Shown in pieces: positions 6,556-12,996 of a DNA stretch of 25,065 nucleotides (the stretch's first letter is position 1; each line of letters starts with the position of its first letter). This DNA is from a virus. Under the pieces are notes generated by a model. It saw only the letters and a list, made by a program, of their open reading frames with translations. It ran no database searches and was not told where the DNA came from. Location of the stretch: IMG/VR virus record IMGVR_UViG_3300042091_000013, positions 1 to 25,065 of that record; one strand, written 5' to 3'. Position numbers and translations under genes: made by a program.

Positions 6556-6726
6556 CTAGTTGTCTCCCATGTAGATGTACGACATGCCGTCAACTTCTAC
6601 TCTGTCTCCCACTTTCAGATGCTCGAATATCAAGTAAATCAAAGCTGGTTTTAGAATCGTGGGAAGCTGAAGGTTGGGAATGTTGACGATTGCGGAAACT
6701 GGTATCTTTGCAGGTTCTTTTTCCAT
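6556..6726 (-). CDS. Small hypothetical protein, 56 aa, first gene of the inverted cassette
   Basis: Leftward gene of 56 residues starting at ATG 6726, with AAAGGA five bases upstream. The N-terminal half is apolar and beta/helix-mixed (IPVSAIVNIPNLQLPTILK), and the C-terminal half resembles a small barrel strand pair (VGDRVEVDGMSYIYMGDN). No family is recognised. It is the promoter-proximal gene; the preceding leader holds a tRNA-like sequence. Its TAG is directly followed by the GTG of the zinc-ribbon gene. Confidence 0.7.
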   Translation of the reverse strand: MEKEPAKIPVSAIVNIPNLQLPTILKPALIYLIFEHLKVGDRVEVDGMSYIYMGDN

Positions 6727-6740
6727 GTGATCCTTTCAAC

Positions 6741-6821
6741 TGGCAGTTGGCAGGGACTTGAACCCTGAAGGATGCGCGCAATGCAGTGCCGCAACCATAC
6801 CGAGTTTAGCTGCACTCTGCC
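6741..6821 (-). other. tRNA-like element, possibly a degenerate tRNA (Cys-like) or tRNA-derived site
   Basis: On the minus strand a perfect T-arm (5-bp stem CAGGG/CCCTG around TTCAAGT, 6767-6751) is followed by a 3' strand ending CTGCCA. The 5' end GGCAG (from 6821) pairs with CTGCC to give five acceptor pairs. A D-arm is possible (CAGC with GTTG, one wobble, loop containing GGTA). The anticodon arm is poor: GCA follows a T as in tRNA-Cys, but no clean five-pair stem around a seven-base loop is formed, and position 37 is T. CCA is not encoded in register. A functional tRNA is therefore doubtful. Confidence 0.4.
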
Positions 6822-6869
6822 TCGGCGTTGGCGTTTCCATTACGTTCTACTGCAACCGCCAGTAAATCC

Positions 6870-6899
6870 ACTGTAAGGCAATTGCCTATCTTTTGTCAA
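6870..6899 (-). promoter_or_regulatory. Promoter of the inverted cassette with 12-bp palindromic operator
   Basis: Read leftward: perfect -35 TTGACA (6899-6894), 18-base spacer, -10 TACAGT (6875-6870). The spacer contains the perfect 12-base palindrome AGGCAATTGCCT (6887-6876), a likely repressor site placed between the two promoter boxes. The transcript would begin near 6863, giving a leader of about 135 bases that includes the tRNA-like element before the first ATG at 6726. The operator differs in sequence from the left-edge operators. Confidence 0.6.
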
Positions 6900-6952
6900 G
6901 GGCATATTGCAATCGCCTTTTCATAGTGCAAGGCTGTGAATCGAGAAGGTCT

Positions 6953-8290
6953 ATGGAGATTGCTTGCGACTCTGCTCTCAAGAATCGGCGATACGACGCG
7001 GACGGACGGCTGCATATTCTGCGGACGCCGATCTCCAAGGCCACCGTCAATCCCTATTACGGAAGGGAAATCCCCGAAGCGGACAAGCTGAATCTGGAAC
7101 CGGAGCGCGTGTACTATCTGTTGCGCGATCCAGGCGAGCTAGCGAAGGCTGCTCCGTCTTTTGCCCGCAATCAGTTGATGTTCAAGCACATCCCAGTCAG
7201 TGCGGAAGACCCAAAGCAGGATTCAATCGCCGGGACCATCGGATCGGAAGTATCCTTCGAGGCTCCGTACTTGATCGCCGATCTCTGCATTTGGGACGTG
7301 GAAGCAATCGCCGGGGTGGAGACGGGCACCGTGCGGGAACTCTCGGCCTCGTATCGTTACCGGGCGGACATGACGCCGGGGATGTACGAGGGCCAGCGGT
7401 ACGACGGGGTGATGCGCGACATTCAGGGGAATCACGTTGCGCTGGTTAAATCAGGCCGCGCCGGGTCAGATGTGATGGCAGCGGACAGCATACTGGAGAC
7501 GAAAATGACTGAGACGAAGTTTGGCAAAGCTCTTTACGCAATTCTCTGTGCGGCCTCTCCTAAACTGGCCGCAGATGCGGCTCTGAAGCCAATGGTGATT
7601 GGCCTGACGCGCAAGCAGTGCGATCTCCGGGCGCTTGAGCCAAAGCTGCTTGCTATGGACGCAGCGTTGCGCATTGATTCAGCCCGTGTCGCCATGGATG
7701 CAGTCAAGGAGGATGAAGGCGAAGAGCGCCCCAAAGCCAAGGACCGCATCGCAAAAGATGCGCAGACTGCTGAGGAAAAGGCAATGTGGGCGCAGATGCG
7801 CAAAGACGGGAGCGCAGACGATCCCAACGACGATTCGATGCCTGCTAGCCTACGCAAGGCCAAAGACAGCAAGATCAAGCGGGCTAAGGACTTGTCTTTC
7901 GAGGAGTGGTCAAAGGAAGAGGAAGACGAGCCGGACCACGCCAAGAAAGCCGCCCGCGACGCTGAAGAGGAGAAAAAGGCCATGGATGCCCGAATCAAAC
8001 TGGCGACAGATGAAATCAAAGCCGAACTCCGCGATGCGGAAAACGCCCGCCGCGCCGTGCGCGCGGTTGTGGGCGACGTGCTGGCTCAAGACTCAGCAGA
8101 GGGCATTTACACCTTTGCGCTCGACCAAATGAAGGTTGACCACAAGGACGTGACCGGCGTCCCGGCGCTCCGGGCGCTGTTCAATCTGGCGCAACAGGCA
8201 TCGAAGCCCGCGCCGCGTGTCGCCTTCGATTCAAGCATCAACATCGAGGAAAAGTTCGCAGGCGCAAACCGCCCAATTCAGGTGATGTGA
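6953..8290 (+). CDS. Prohead protease with fused scaffold (DUF2213 type)
   Basis: A 445-residue protein. Residues 1 to about 175 match the DUF2213 family, thought to be prohead serine proteases: YYGREIPE near the start, a His in FKHIPVS (about 79), ELSASYRYR (about 129-137) with candidate Ser, and the signature GNHVALVKSGRAG (about 157-169). Residues about 185-445 are highly charged, Ala/Lys/Glu/Asp-rich and helical, as expected of an internal scaffold that is digested after assembly. Start 6953 is chosen because it has GAGAAGG just upstream; a longer TTG frame from 6893 lies across the cassette promoter and lacks support. Confidence 0.8.
   Translation: MEIACDSALKNRRYDADGRLHILRTPISKATVNPYYGREIPEADKLNLEPERVYYLLRDPGELAKAAPSFARNQLMFKHIPVSAEDPKQDSIAGTIGSEVSFEAPYLIADLCIWDVEAIAGVETGTVRELSASYRYRADMTPGMYEGQRYDGVMRDIQGNHVALVKSGRAGSDVMAADSILETKMTETKFGKALYAILCAASPKLAADAALKPMVIGLTRKQCDLRALEPKLLAMDAALRIDSARVAMDAVKEDEGEERPKAKDRIAKDAQTAEEKAMWAQMRKDGSADDPNDDSMPASLRKAKDSKIKRAKDLSFEEWSKEEEDEPDHAKKAARDAEEEKKAMDARIKLATDEIKAELRDAENARRAVRAVVGDVLAQDSAEGIYTFALDQMKVDHKDVTGVPALRALFNLAQQASKPAPRVAFDSSINIEEKFAGANRPIQVM
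7505..8290 (+). CDS. Nested in-frame scaffold protein (internal start)
   Basis: Within the protease-scaffold gene an in-frame ATG at 7505 (residue 185 of the long form) is preceded by GGAG (7495-7498) at the ideal spacing of six bases. It lies exactly at the junction between the protease domain and the charged scaffold region. The product, about 261 residues starting MTETKFGKAL, would be scaffold alone. This copies the lambda C/Nu3 arrangement, where the same gene gives protease-scaffold fusion and free scaffold. It is inferred from position and ribosome site only. Confidence 0.5.
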   Translation: MTETKFGKALYAILCAASPKLAADAALKPMVIGLTRKQCDLRALEPKLLAMDAALRIDSARVAMDAVKEDEGEERPKAKDRIAKDAQTAEEKAMWAQMRKDGSADDPNDDSMPASLRKAKDSKIKRAKDLSFEEWSKEEEDEPDHAKKAARDAEEEKKAMDARIKLATDEIKAELRDAENARRAVRAVVGDVLAQDSAEGIYTFALDQMKVDHKDVTGVPALRALFNLAQQASKPAPRVAFDSSINIEEKFAGANRPIQVM

Positions 8291-8300
8291 GGAGAAGATC

Positions 8301-9680
8301 ATGGGAAGCAATCTCATCGGCAGTTTTCAGACGCGGGTCAACCTTTACAACCCTTTGGGCGTAGAGGGTGATTTCGCCAGCGCCAATCCGAGGGCGACTG
8401 CTCTCACACCCGGAGACGGAGCGTTGGTCGCCGGTCCAAACGGCGTCACGATTGGCAAGTTCGCCTGGATTGAATCGGACGGCAGGACGGTAACCAACTC
8501 CGGCCAGAATCTCGCTGTGCCGGATGGATTCGTGCATCGTGACCAGCAGGGTCTGCTGACTGAGTACCTGCAAGCCGCCGGGATGCTGATTCCGCCTGGA
8601 TTCCCGGTCACGCTGATGGTTGCCGGGGACTTTCTGGCGGTCAACAACGGTCCGTCTTCGCTCCCGCGTGGTGGGAAGCTGTATGCGTCCTTCTACGACG
8701 GCTCAGTCCAAACCTCTGCCGGTACAGCCGCAAGCGTGACCGCTACGCTCGGCTCAACCAATACGGCCAGCCTTGGCTCGACCAATACCGCATCGCTCGG
8801 CTCGACATCGACTGGCACAGTCGTCGCTGGACATGCAAACCAGATCACGCTGACGGCCACTACCGGCACAATCTCAATCGGCGACTTCATCGCGGCAGCG
8901 GACGACAGCATCCCCGGCGGAACAACTGTTCTCCAGAATCTCGGAGCAGGCGTTTATGAGATCAGTGCGGAATGCACTACAACGGCGCAAACGGTTACGA
9001 CCTTCGGAGCGGTCATGGTTGTGACTTCATGCACTGGCCTGATTTCTGTGGGCGACACGGTGAGCGGCAGCGGCGGATTTCCAGTCGGGGCCACGATCAC
9101 ATCGCAGCTTCCGGGTGGAACCACTGGCGGCGCAGGCTCCTATGTCCTAAGCGCGGCGGGAAGCGCGTACAAGGCTTCTGGCACGGGCGTGACGACCTTC
9201 GGGAACGTGGTCAAGGTCACAGCGGTCTCAACGTACATCTCCGTTGGTGACACGGTGAGCGGCAGTGGCGGATTCCCGGCGGCTGTCACGAAGATCAGCG
9301 GTCAACTGTCTGGCACGGGCGGATCAACCGGGACCTACAGCCTGAGCAACAGAGGCACGGCATACACAGCCAGCGCCACGGGCGTTCTGACCTTCGGAAT
9401 CACTGTTGCTGTGACCGCCGTCGGGTCCGGGACACTTGCCGCCGGATTACCGATTGCCGACGCGACGAATCCGAGCTATCTTCCCACCGGCGCGATTCTT
9501 GCCGCGCAGATCAACGGCACGACCGGCCTGACCGGAATTTATGCGCTCAACGCGGCGTACCTGGCAACTGAGTATTCGGCAGGCGACAATCTCACAACGA
9601 CCGCTGGAATTGAACTCACGGACTGGACCGCCAAGTCCGCCGCCGCCGTGCGCGAACTTGTACAAATCTCAACGTGGTAG
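8301..9680 (+). CDS. Capsid cement/decoration protein with C-terminal repeats
   Basis: A 459-residue protein. Residues 1 to about 135 resemble the structural cement (Gp24-like) family: GSFQTRVNLYNPLGVEGDFA at the start, GVTIGKFAWIESDGRTVTN, PDGFVHRDQQG, PGFPVTLMVAGDFLAVN. A Ser/Thr linker of three eight-residue repeats (LGSTNTAS, from residue 150) follows. The rest is about four beta-rich repeats of about 65 residues with the core (I/L)SVGDTVSGSGGFP and GTYSLSNRGTAY-like endings. Such repeats often form surface domains on heads or fibres. The ribosome site GGAGAAG precedes ATG 8301. Longer than typical cement proteins, so it should stick out from the capsid. Confidence 0.75.
   Translation: MGSNLIGSFQTRVNLYNPLGVEGDFASANPRATALTPGDGALVAGPNGVTIGKFAWIESDGRTVTNSGQNLAVPDGFVHRDQQGLLTEYLQAAGMLIPPGFPVTLMVAGDFLAVNNGPSSLPRGGKLYASFYDGSVQTSAGTAASVTATLGSTNTASLGSTNTASLGSTSTGTVVAGHANQITLTATTGTISIGDFIAAADDSIPGGTTVLQNLGAGVYEISAECTTTAQTVTTFGAVMVVTSCTGLISVGDTVSGSGGFPVGATITSQLPGGTTGGAGSYVLSAAGSAYKASGTGVTTFGNVVKVTAVSTYISVGDTVSGSGGFPAAVTKISGQLSGTGGSTGTYSLSNRGTAYTASATGVLTFGITVAVTAVGSGTLAAGLPIADATNPSYLPTGAILAAQINGTTGLTGIYALNAAYLATEYSAGDNLTTTAGIELTDWTAKSAAAVRELVQISTW
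8748..8819 (+). repeat. Three 24-base tandem repeats (8-aa linker units)
   Basis: Units 8748-8771, 8772-8795 and 8796-8819 each encode a variant of LGSTNTAS; the third has diverged. They join the cement domain to the C-terminal repeats. In-frame units of this type can change in number by slippage without breaking the gene. Confidence 0.75.
9054..9277 (+). repeat. Two copies of a 29-base direct repeat, 195 bases apart
   Basis: Positions 9054-9082 and 9249-9277 differ at only two of 29 bases (both silent-type C/T changes) and encode GDTVSGSGGFP. The spacing of 195 bases equals one 65-residue protein repeat. This points to a tandem duplication of a whole repeat unit, recent enough to be visible at DNA level. 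Confidence 0.75.
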
Positions 9681-9689
9681 GAGCAGACA

Positions 9690-10748
9690 ATGGACCGTCA
9701 TCTTGAAGCAGTATCGCGGAAGTGGGGCGTTCATTTCATGGGCGTTGACGCCCAATTACAGCGCACCGAGAAAGAGCGCGGCGGCCTGTTGGCCATGGAC
9801 GCCCAGCCCGAACTGGTCACGATCTCGAACAGCGGCATCCCCGCGTTTCTTTCCACCTATATCGACCCCAAGGTGATCGAAATCCTGGTCGCCCCGATGA
9901 AGGCGACAGAGATCGTGGGAGAGGAAACCAAGAAGGGAGATTGGACGCTGGAGACGGCAATGTTCCCCATCGTCGAGTCAACCGGCATGGTCTCTTCTTA
10001 CGGCGACTACTCGGAAACCGGAATCGCCGGGGCCAACGTGAACTGGGTACAGCGCCAGTCCTACACCTACCAGGTCATCACCCAATGGGGGGAGCGCGAA
10101 CTCGACAAGATGGGCCTTGCGCGTATCGACTGGGCCAACCGGCAGCGCATCGCGTCCGTTCTCACGCTGAACAAGTTCCAGAACAAGAGCTACTTCTTCG
10201 GCATCGAGGGCTTGGCGAATTACGGCCTGCTCAACGATCCGTCGCTTTCGTCCCCCATCGCTCCGATCTCCGAAACGGTGACCGCTGGAGTGCTGGTGAC
10301 CTGGGCGCAGAAGGCAACCGATCCGAACGGCGCAATCTATGTCTACAACGACATTAAGGCGCTGTATGGGCAACTGGTATCGCAGGCTTATGGCCTTGTC
10401 GAACTCGATATGGCCTCGCCGATGACCTTGGCTATGTCGCCGGAATCGCAGGTCTATCTCACCTTGACGAACACCTACAACGTGAACGTCCAGGACATGC
10501 TCAAGAAGAACTTCCCGAAGATGAAGATCGAGACGGCCCCGGAGTACCAAACCACGTCCGGCAATCTGGTGCAGTTGATCGCTGACGAGATGCAGGGGCA
10601 GCGCACAGCGACGACGGCCTTCACCGAAAAGCTCCGCGCCCATCCGATCAAGATTGAGCTTTCGAGCTTCAAGCAGAAGACCTCGCAAGGTTCCTGGGGA
10701 ACGATTTTGTTTAGACCCTTTTTAATCAGTCAGTTACTCGGAGTTTAG
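9690..10748 (+). CDS. Major capsid protein (DUF2184 type)
   Basis: A 352-residue protein, the main shell subunit. It matches the DUF2184 capsid family in the N-terminal ISNSGIPAFLSTYIDPKVI, the middle SETGIAGANVNWVQRQSYTY and QWGERELDKMGLARIDW, and the C-terminal GTILFRPFLISQLLGV. The start at 9690 follows GTAGGAG at good spacing. It lies after the protease and cement genes as expected. The last roughly 47 bases (10702-10748) are AT-rich and use TTG, TTT, AGA, TTA codons unlike the rest of the gene, while the protein ending still looks normal; this borders the homing endonuclease gene. Confidence 0.88.
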   Translation: MDRHLEAVSRKWGVHFMGVDAQLQRTEKERGGLLAMDAQPELVTISNSGIPAFLSTYIDPKVIEILVAPMKATEIVGEETKKGDWTLETAMFPIVESTGMVSSYGDYSETGIAGANVNWVQRQSYTYQVITQWGERELDKMGLARIDWANRQRIASVLTLNKFQNKSYFFGIEGLANYGLLNDPSLSSPIAPISETVTAGVLVTWAQKATDPNGAIYVYNDIKALYGQLVSQAYGLVELDMASPMTLAMSPESQVYLTLTNTYNVNVQDMLKKNFPKMKIETAPEYQTTSGNLVQLIADEMQGQRTATTAFTEKLRAHPIKIELSSFKQKTSQGSWGTILFRPFLISQLLGV

Positions 10749-10757
10749 CTGCAACTA

Positions 10758-10766
10758 TGCTAAAAT
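10758..10766 (+). promoter_or_regulatory. Extended -10 promoter of the homing endonuclease gene
   Basis: TGCTAAAAT (10758-10766) is a near-consensus extended -10 with no clear -35. It ends six bases before the ATG at 10773, and no ribosome site lies between. The same geometry is seen at 747-759, so a leaderless mRNA is likely. Confidence 0.5.
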
Positions 10767-10772
10767 GTATAC

Positions 10773-11498
10773 ATGGATAACTTCTATGTGTACATGTACC
10801 TCCGAAGCAAGAAGTCGAAGCATGGGGAGATCGGGATGCCGTACTACGTTGGCAAGGGGCGGGGAAACCGAGCATATTGTAAACAGCACGGCGTCCCTGT
10901 TCCATCCGATAAGGCCAATATCTTGATTGTCAGTTCGGGTCTCTCTGAAAACGCGGCATTCGATGAAGAACGGCGTTTGATTGTTCTTTACGGTAGGATT
11001 GATAACGGAACTGGATGTCTCCAGAATCGTACTGATGGTGGCGAAGGAACAAGCGGATACCCGATGGTCCACTCAGCAGCAACGCGGGCCAAAATCTCCG
11101 TTTCACTGAAAGCTCAAGAATTGCCAACAAGTTTCAAACCAGGTCACCAGCATTCTCTGGAAACTCGCGCCAAATTCTCATCCTACGCAAGAGAGCGCAT
11201 GACGCCACAGATGAGGCAGAGAATCTCTGAGAAGCTGAAAGCGGTTGGCGCGGGCGCTCCGCTTGGCAATAAACACTTCGCAGGGCATACGCATACGCCC
11301 GAATGGCGAGAGAAGATGTCTCAGGCAATGAAGGGACGCACATTCTCTGACGAAACGATCACGCGGATGCGAGTTGCAGCGCGTGAACGGTGTACTCCAG
11401 AGCTACGAGCAAGAATGTCGGCTGCGCAGCATCTTCGTTTTGCGCGGGCAAAAGCAGTTCAACAGGAGCCGCATAAATGCGGCCTCAGCGCGGCCTAG
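10773..11498 (+). CDS. GIY-YIG homing endonuclease with NUMOD3 repeats
   Basis: A free-standing 241-residue homing endonuclease. The nuclease domain shows a GIY-YIG variant: VYMYL at residues 6-10 and PYYVGKGRGNRAY at about 23-35, then FDEERRLIVLYGR (about 63-75) and LQNRTDGGEG (about 84-93), which supply the usual Arg, Glu and Asn positions. From about residue 100 there are several NUMOD3-type DNA-binding units (SAATRAKISVSLKA, HSLETRAKFSS, TPEWREKMSQAMKGR, SDETITRMRVAARER). It sits between capsid and head-completion genes and is not part of the structural set. It should cut allelic phage genomes that lack it and spread by repair. Confidence 0.88.
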   Translation: MDNFYVYMYLRSKKSKHGEIGMPYYVGKGRGNRAYCKQHGVPVPSDKANILIVSSGLSENAAFDEERRLIVLYGRIDNGTGCLQNRTDGGEGTSGYPMVHSAATRAKISVSLKAQELPTSFKPGHQHSLETRAKFSSYARERMTPQMRQRISEKLKAVGAGAPLGNKHFAGHTHTPEWREKMSQAMKGRTFSDETITRMRVAARERCTPELRARMSAAQHLRFARAKAVQQEPHKCGLSAA

Positions 11499-11504
11499 CG
11501 CCGC
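11468..11504 (+). repeat. Two hairpins at the 3' end of the endonuclease gene
   Basis: The first is GCCGCAT-AA-ATGCGGC (11468-11483), seven pairs or six pairs with a four-base loop. The second is GCGGC-CTAGC-GCCGC (11490-11504), with the stop codon in its loop. No T-run follows, so these do not look like standard terminators. They end about 16 bases before the next ATG and might affect translation or mRNA stability at this boundary. Confidence 0.45.
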
Positions 11505-11520
11505 TCCTTGGAAGGGCATC

Positions 11521-11874
11521 ATGGCAAAGGAAACGATTCTGATTGGTTGCCGTTTACCAAACGGCCTTGTGCTGCATCACCCGAAGAACCGGAACCTGAC
11601 GGTCAAACTGGGTGGAACCTACGGGAAGCGGCTGGAGAGCGGGCTTTATCTTCCGCCAACGGCTTTCACCACAACGGCTGTCGATCTGGAATTCTGGAAC
11701 GACTGGAAGGCGGCTTACACCGGATTCCCGCCGCTCAAGACACGATCGGTTTTCGAGGCCCGCTCAGACCAGGAAGCCAGCGCGAAGGCCAAAGACACGC
11801 CCAAGACTGGATTCGAGCCGATCAGCAAGAACGCGGTGATCGACGGAGTGAGGATCGAAAAGGCGGTAAGCTGA
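11521..11874 (+). CDS. Hypothetical phage head-region protein, 117 aa
   Basis: A 117-residue protein whose true start is ATG 11521, after GGAAGGG; a longer frame from 11374 lies inside the endonuclease gene. The N-terminal half is beta-rich (ETILIGCRLPNGLVLHH, then LTVKLGGTYGKRLESGLYLP) and the rest is charged. Small proteins of this style commonly sit between capsid and DUF4054 genes in related phages, but their role is unknown. It overlaps the next gene by one to three bases (TGATG). Confidence 0.75.
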   Translation: MAKETILIGCRLPNGLVLHHPKNRNLTVKLGGTYGKRLESGLYLPPTAFTTTAVDLEFWNDWKAAYTGFPPLKTRSVFEARSDQEASAKAKDTPKTGFEPISKNAVIDGVRIEKAVS

Positions 11875-12341
11875 TGGGTGTGGCAGTGTTCAATCCGAGC
11901 GTGTTTCTAGGGCGGTACCCGGAGTTCACATCCGCCTATACAGCCAATCCGGCGCTCTTCGCCTCAATGTTCTCAGAGGCTGGCCTGTACCTCAACAACA
12001 CGGATTGCAGCATCGTCCAAGATGTAAACCTTCGCGGAACGCTGTTGAATATGTTGACCGCGCACATCGCTTACCTGAGTGGGCTATTGACGGCAGATGG
12101 CCAGACGCGGCCTGTAGGGCGTGTTAGCGCGGCCAATGAAGGGGCAGTGGGGGCTACGTTCGATTTCACGCCAGCAACGCCAGGAAGCGGCTCCTGGTTC
12201 AATCAGACGCAGTATGGGGCGGCATTCTGGCAGGCCACGACCAGTTATCGCGGCATGAGGTACTTTGCAAACCCGACGCGAGTAGAGGGCTTCACAGGGA
12301 CGCCGATGGGGACTGCATGGCTACCACAGCCGATTCAATGA
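11874..12341 (+). CDS. DUF4054 head-tail adaptor protein
   Basis: A 155-residue protein. It shows the DUF4054 pattern: NPSVFLGRYPEFTSA at the start, a helical LRGTLLNMLTAHIAYL (about 55-70), RVSAANEGAVGATFDF, and a C-terminal FWQATTSYRGMRYF. Family members are thought to be adaptors that sit under the portal. The start ATG 11874 overlaps the previous stop, and the stop overlaps the next small gene (ATGA). Confidence 0.82.
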   Translation: MGVAVFNPSVFLGRYPEFTSAYTANPALFASMFSEAGLYLNNTDCSIVQDVNLRGTLLNMLTAHIAYLSGLLTADGQTRPVGRVSAANEGAVGATFDFTPATPGSGSWFNQTQYGAAFWQATTSYRGMRYFANPTRVEGFTGTPMGTAWLPQPIQ

Positions 12342-12493
12342 TGGTGCAGATTTCTCTTGACGCCTCAGAGTTGGAGCGCGATCTGGAGAGAATCGAAAGC
12401 GGCGAGTTGGAGTTGCCGACAGTATCAGCAGTGCGAGTGAGTTGCGACGGGGTTTTCAGTGAGGATGTTCCGATATGGCTGCCAGAGCCGTGA
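12338..12493 (+). CDS. Small hypothetical protein, 51 aa
   Basis: Fifty-one acidic residues (ASELERDLERIESGELELP), probably a short helix and a strand. The start at 12338 overlaps the previous stop (ATGA); 12341 is an alternative ATG. The 3' end overlaps the gp10-like gene by 19 bases. Unbroken coupling on both sides supports it, but no family is recognised. Confidence 0.5.
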   Translation: MMVQISLDASELERDLERIESGELELPTVSAVRVSCDGVFSEDVPIWLPEP

Positions 12494-12996
12494 AAATGTC
12501 CGACGCGGTGACCGCCAAGCTCCTAGAGTTGGCGAAGCAGGCGCATGGCTCTGTCAAGGTAGGGTTCATCGACAACGACCAGGCTCCGATTGCGTTCTGG
12601 AACGAGTTCGGCCATAAGGGACGCTTTCCTGCGCCGCCTCGTCCGTTCTTCCGCACCATGGTTGCAAACGAATCGGGCAAGTGGCCGGGGATGATGGCTC
12701 GGCAACTGACCGCAAGCAAGATGGATGGAGCCAAGACGCTGGCCTTTATGGGAGAGGAAATCGAAGGCGAACTCAAGCAGAGCATTATCGACTTGACCGC
12801 TCCCCCGCTCTCGAAAACTACTCTCCGGCTGCGCTTCAAGTTCGGCAACAATCCGCAAAACATTCGCGCCCGCGATGTTGTCCAGGCGCAGCGCGACGTG
12901 GCAAAGGGCCGCAAGTTGGCATCAGGAACACAGGCAAAGCCGCTGATCTGGACCGGAGACATGCTCAACAGCACTTCTTACCAGGTGAGTCAATGA
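12475..12996 (+). CDS. HK97 gp10-like head-tail / tail completion protein
   Basis: A 173-residue protein with the hallmark of this group: SVKVGFIDNDQAPIAFWNEF (about 26-45), then GRFPAPPRPFFRTMV (about 49-63), i.e. the N-E-F-G and P-x-R-P-F motifs. The remainder is helical and basic. Such proteins help join head and tail. Start at 12475 inside the previous small gene; the end overlaps the next gene by four bases. It precedes a putative closure protein and the neck terminator, as expected. Confidence 0.8.
   Translation: MAARAVKMSDAVTAKLLELAKQAHGSVKVGFIDNDQAPIAFWNEFGHKGRFPAPPRPFFRTMVANESGKWPGMMARQLTASKMDGAKTLAFMGEEIEGELKQSIIDLTAPPLSKTTLRLRFKFGNNPQNIRARDVVQAQRDVAKGRKLASGTQAKPLIWTGDMLNSTSYQVSQ

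Noticed and set aside
6590-6781. Minus-strand 63-codon frame over the start of the inverted cassette
   Set aside because: It overlaps the 56-residue gene in another frame, begins inside the tRNA-like element and lacks a ribosome site.
6741-6821. Calling a functional tRNA gene
   Set aside because: T-arm and acceptor are good, but I could not fold a five-pair anticodon stem with a normal seven-base loop.
6893-6952. Longer TTG start for the protease gene
   Set aside because: The extra 20 residues are encoded over the cassette -35 region and lack a ribosome site; ATG 6953 has GAGAAGG.
8748-8819. CRISPR-like repeats
   Set aside because: Repeats are contiguous, in frame, 24 bases and without spacers; they encode a protein linker. 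No CRISPR array is visible in the window.
9978-10688. Minus-strand frame of 236 codons opposite the capsid gene
   Set aside because: Same reason: composition typical of antisense to GC-ending codons, and no start context.
10749-11498. Self-splicing intron interrupting the capsid gene
   Set aside because: The capsid C terminus is complete before 10748 and no capsid sequence resumes after the endonuclease gene, so it is free-standing.
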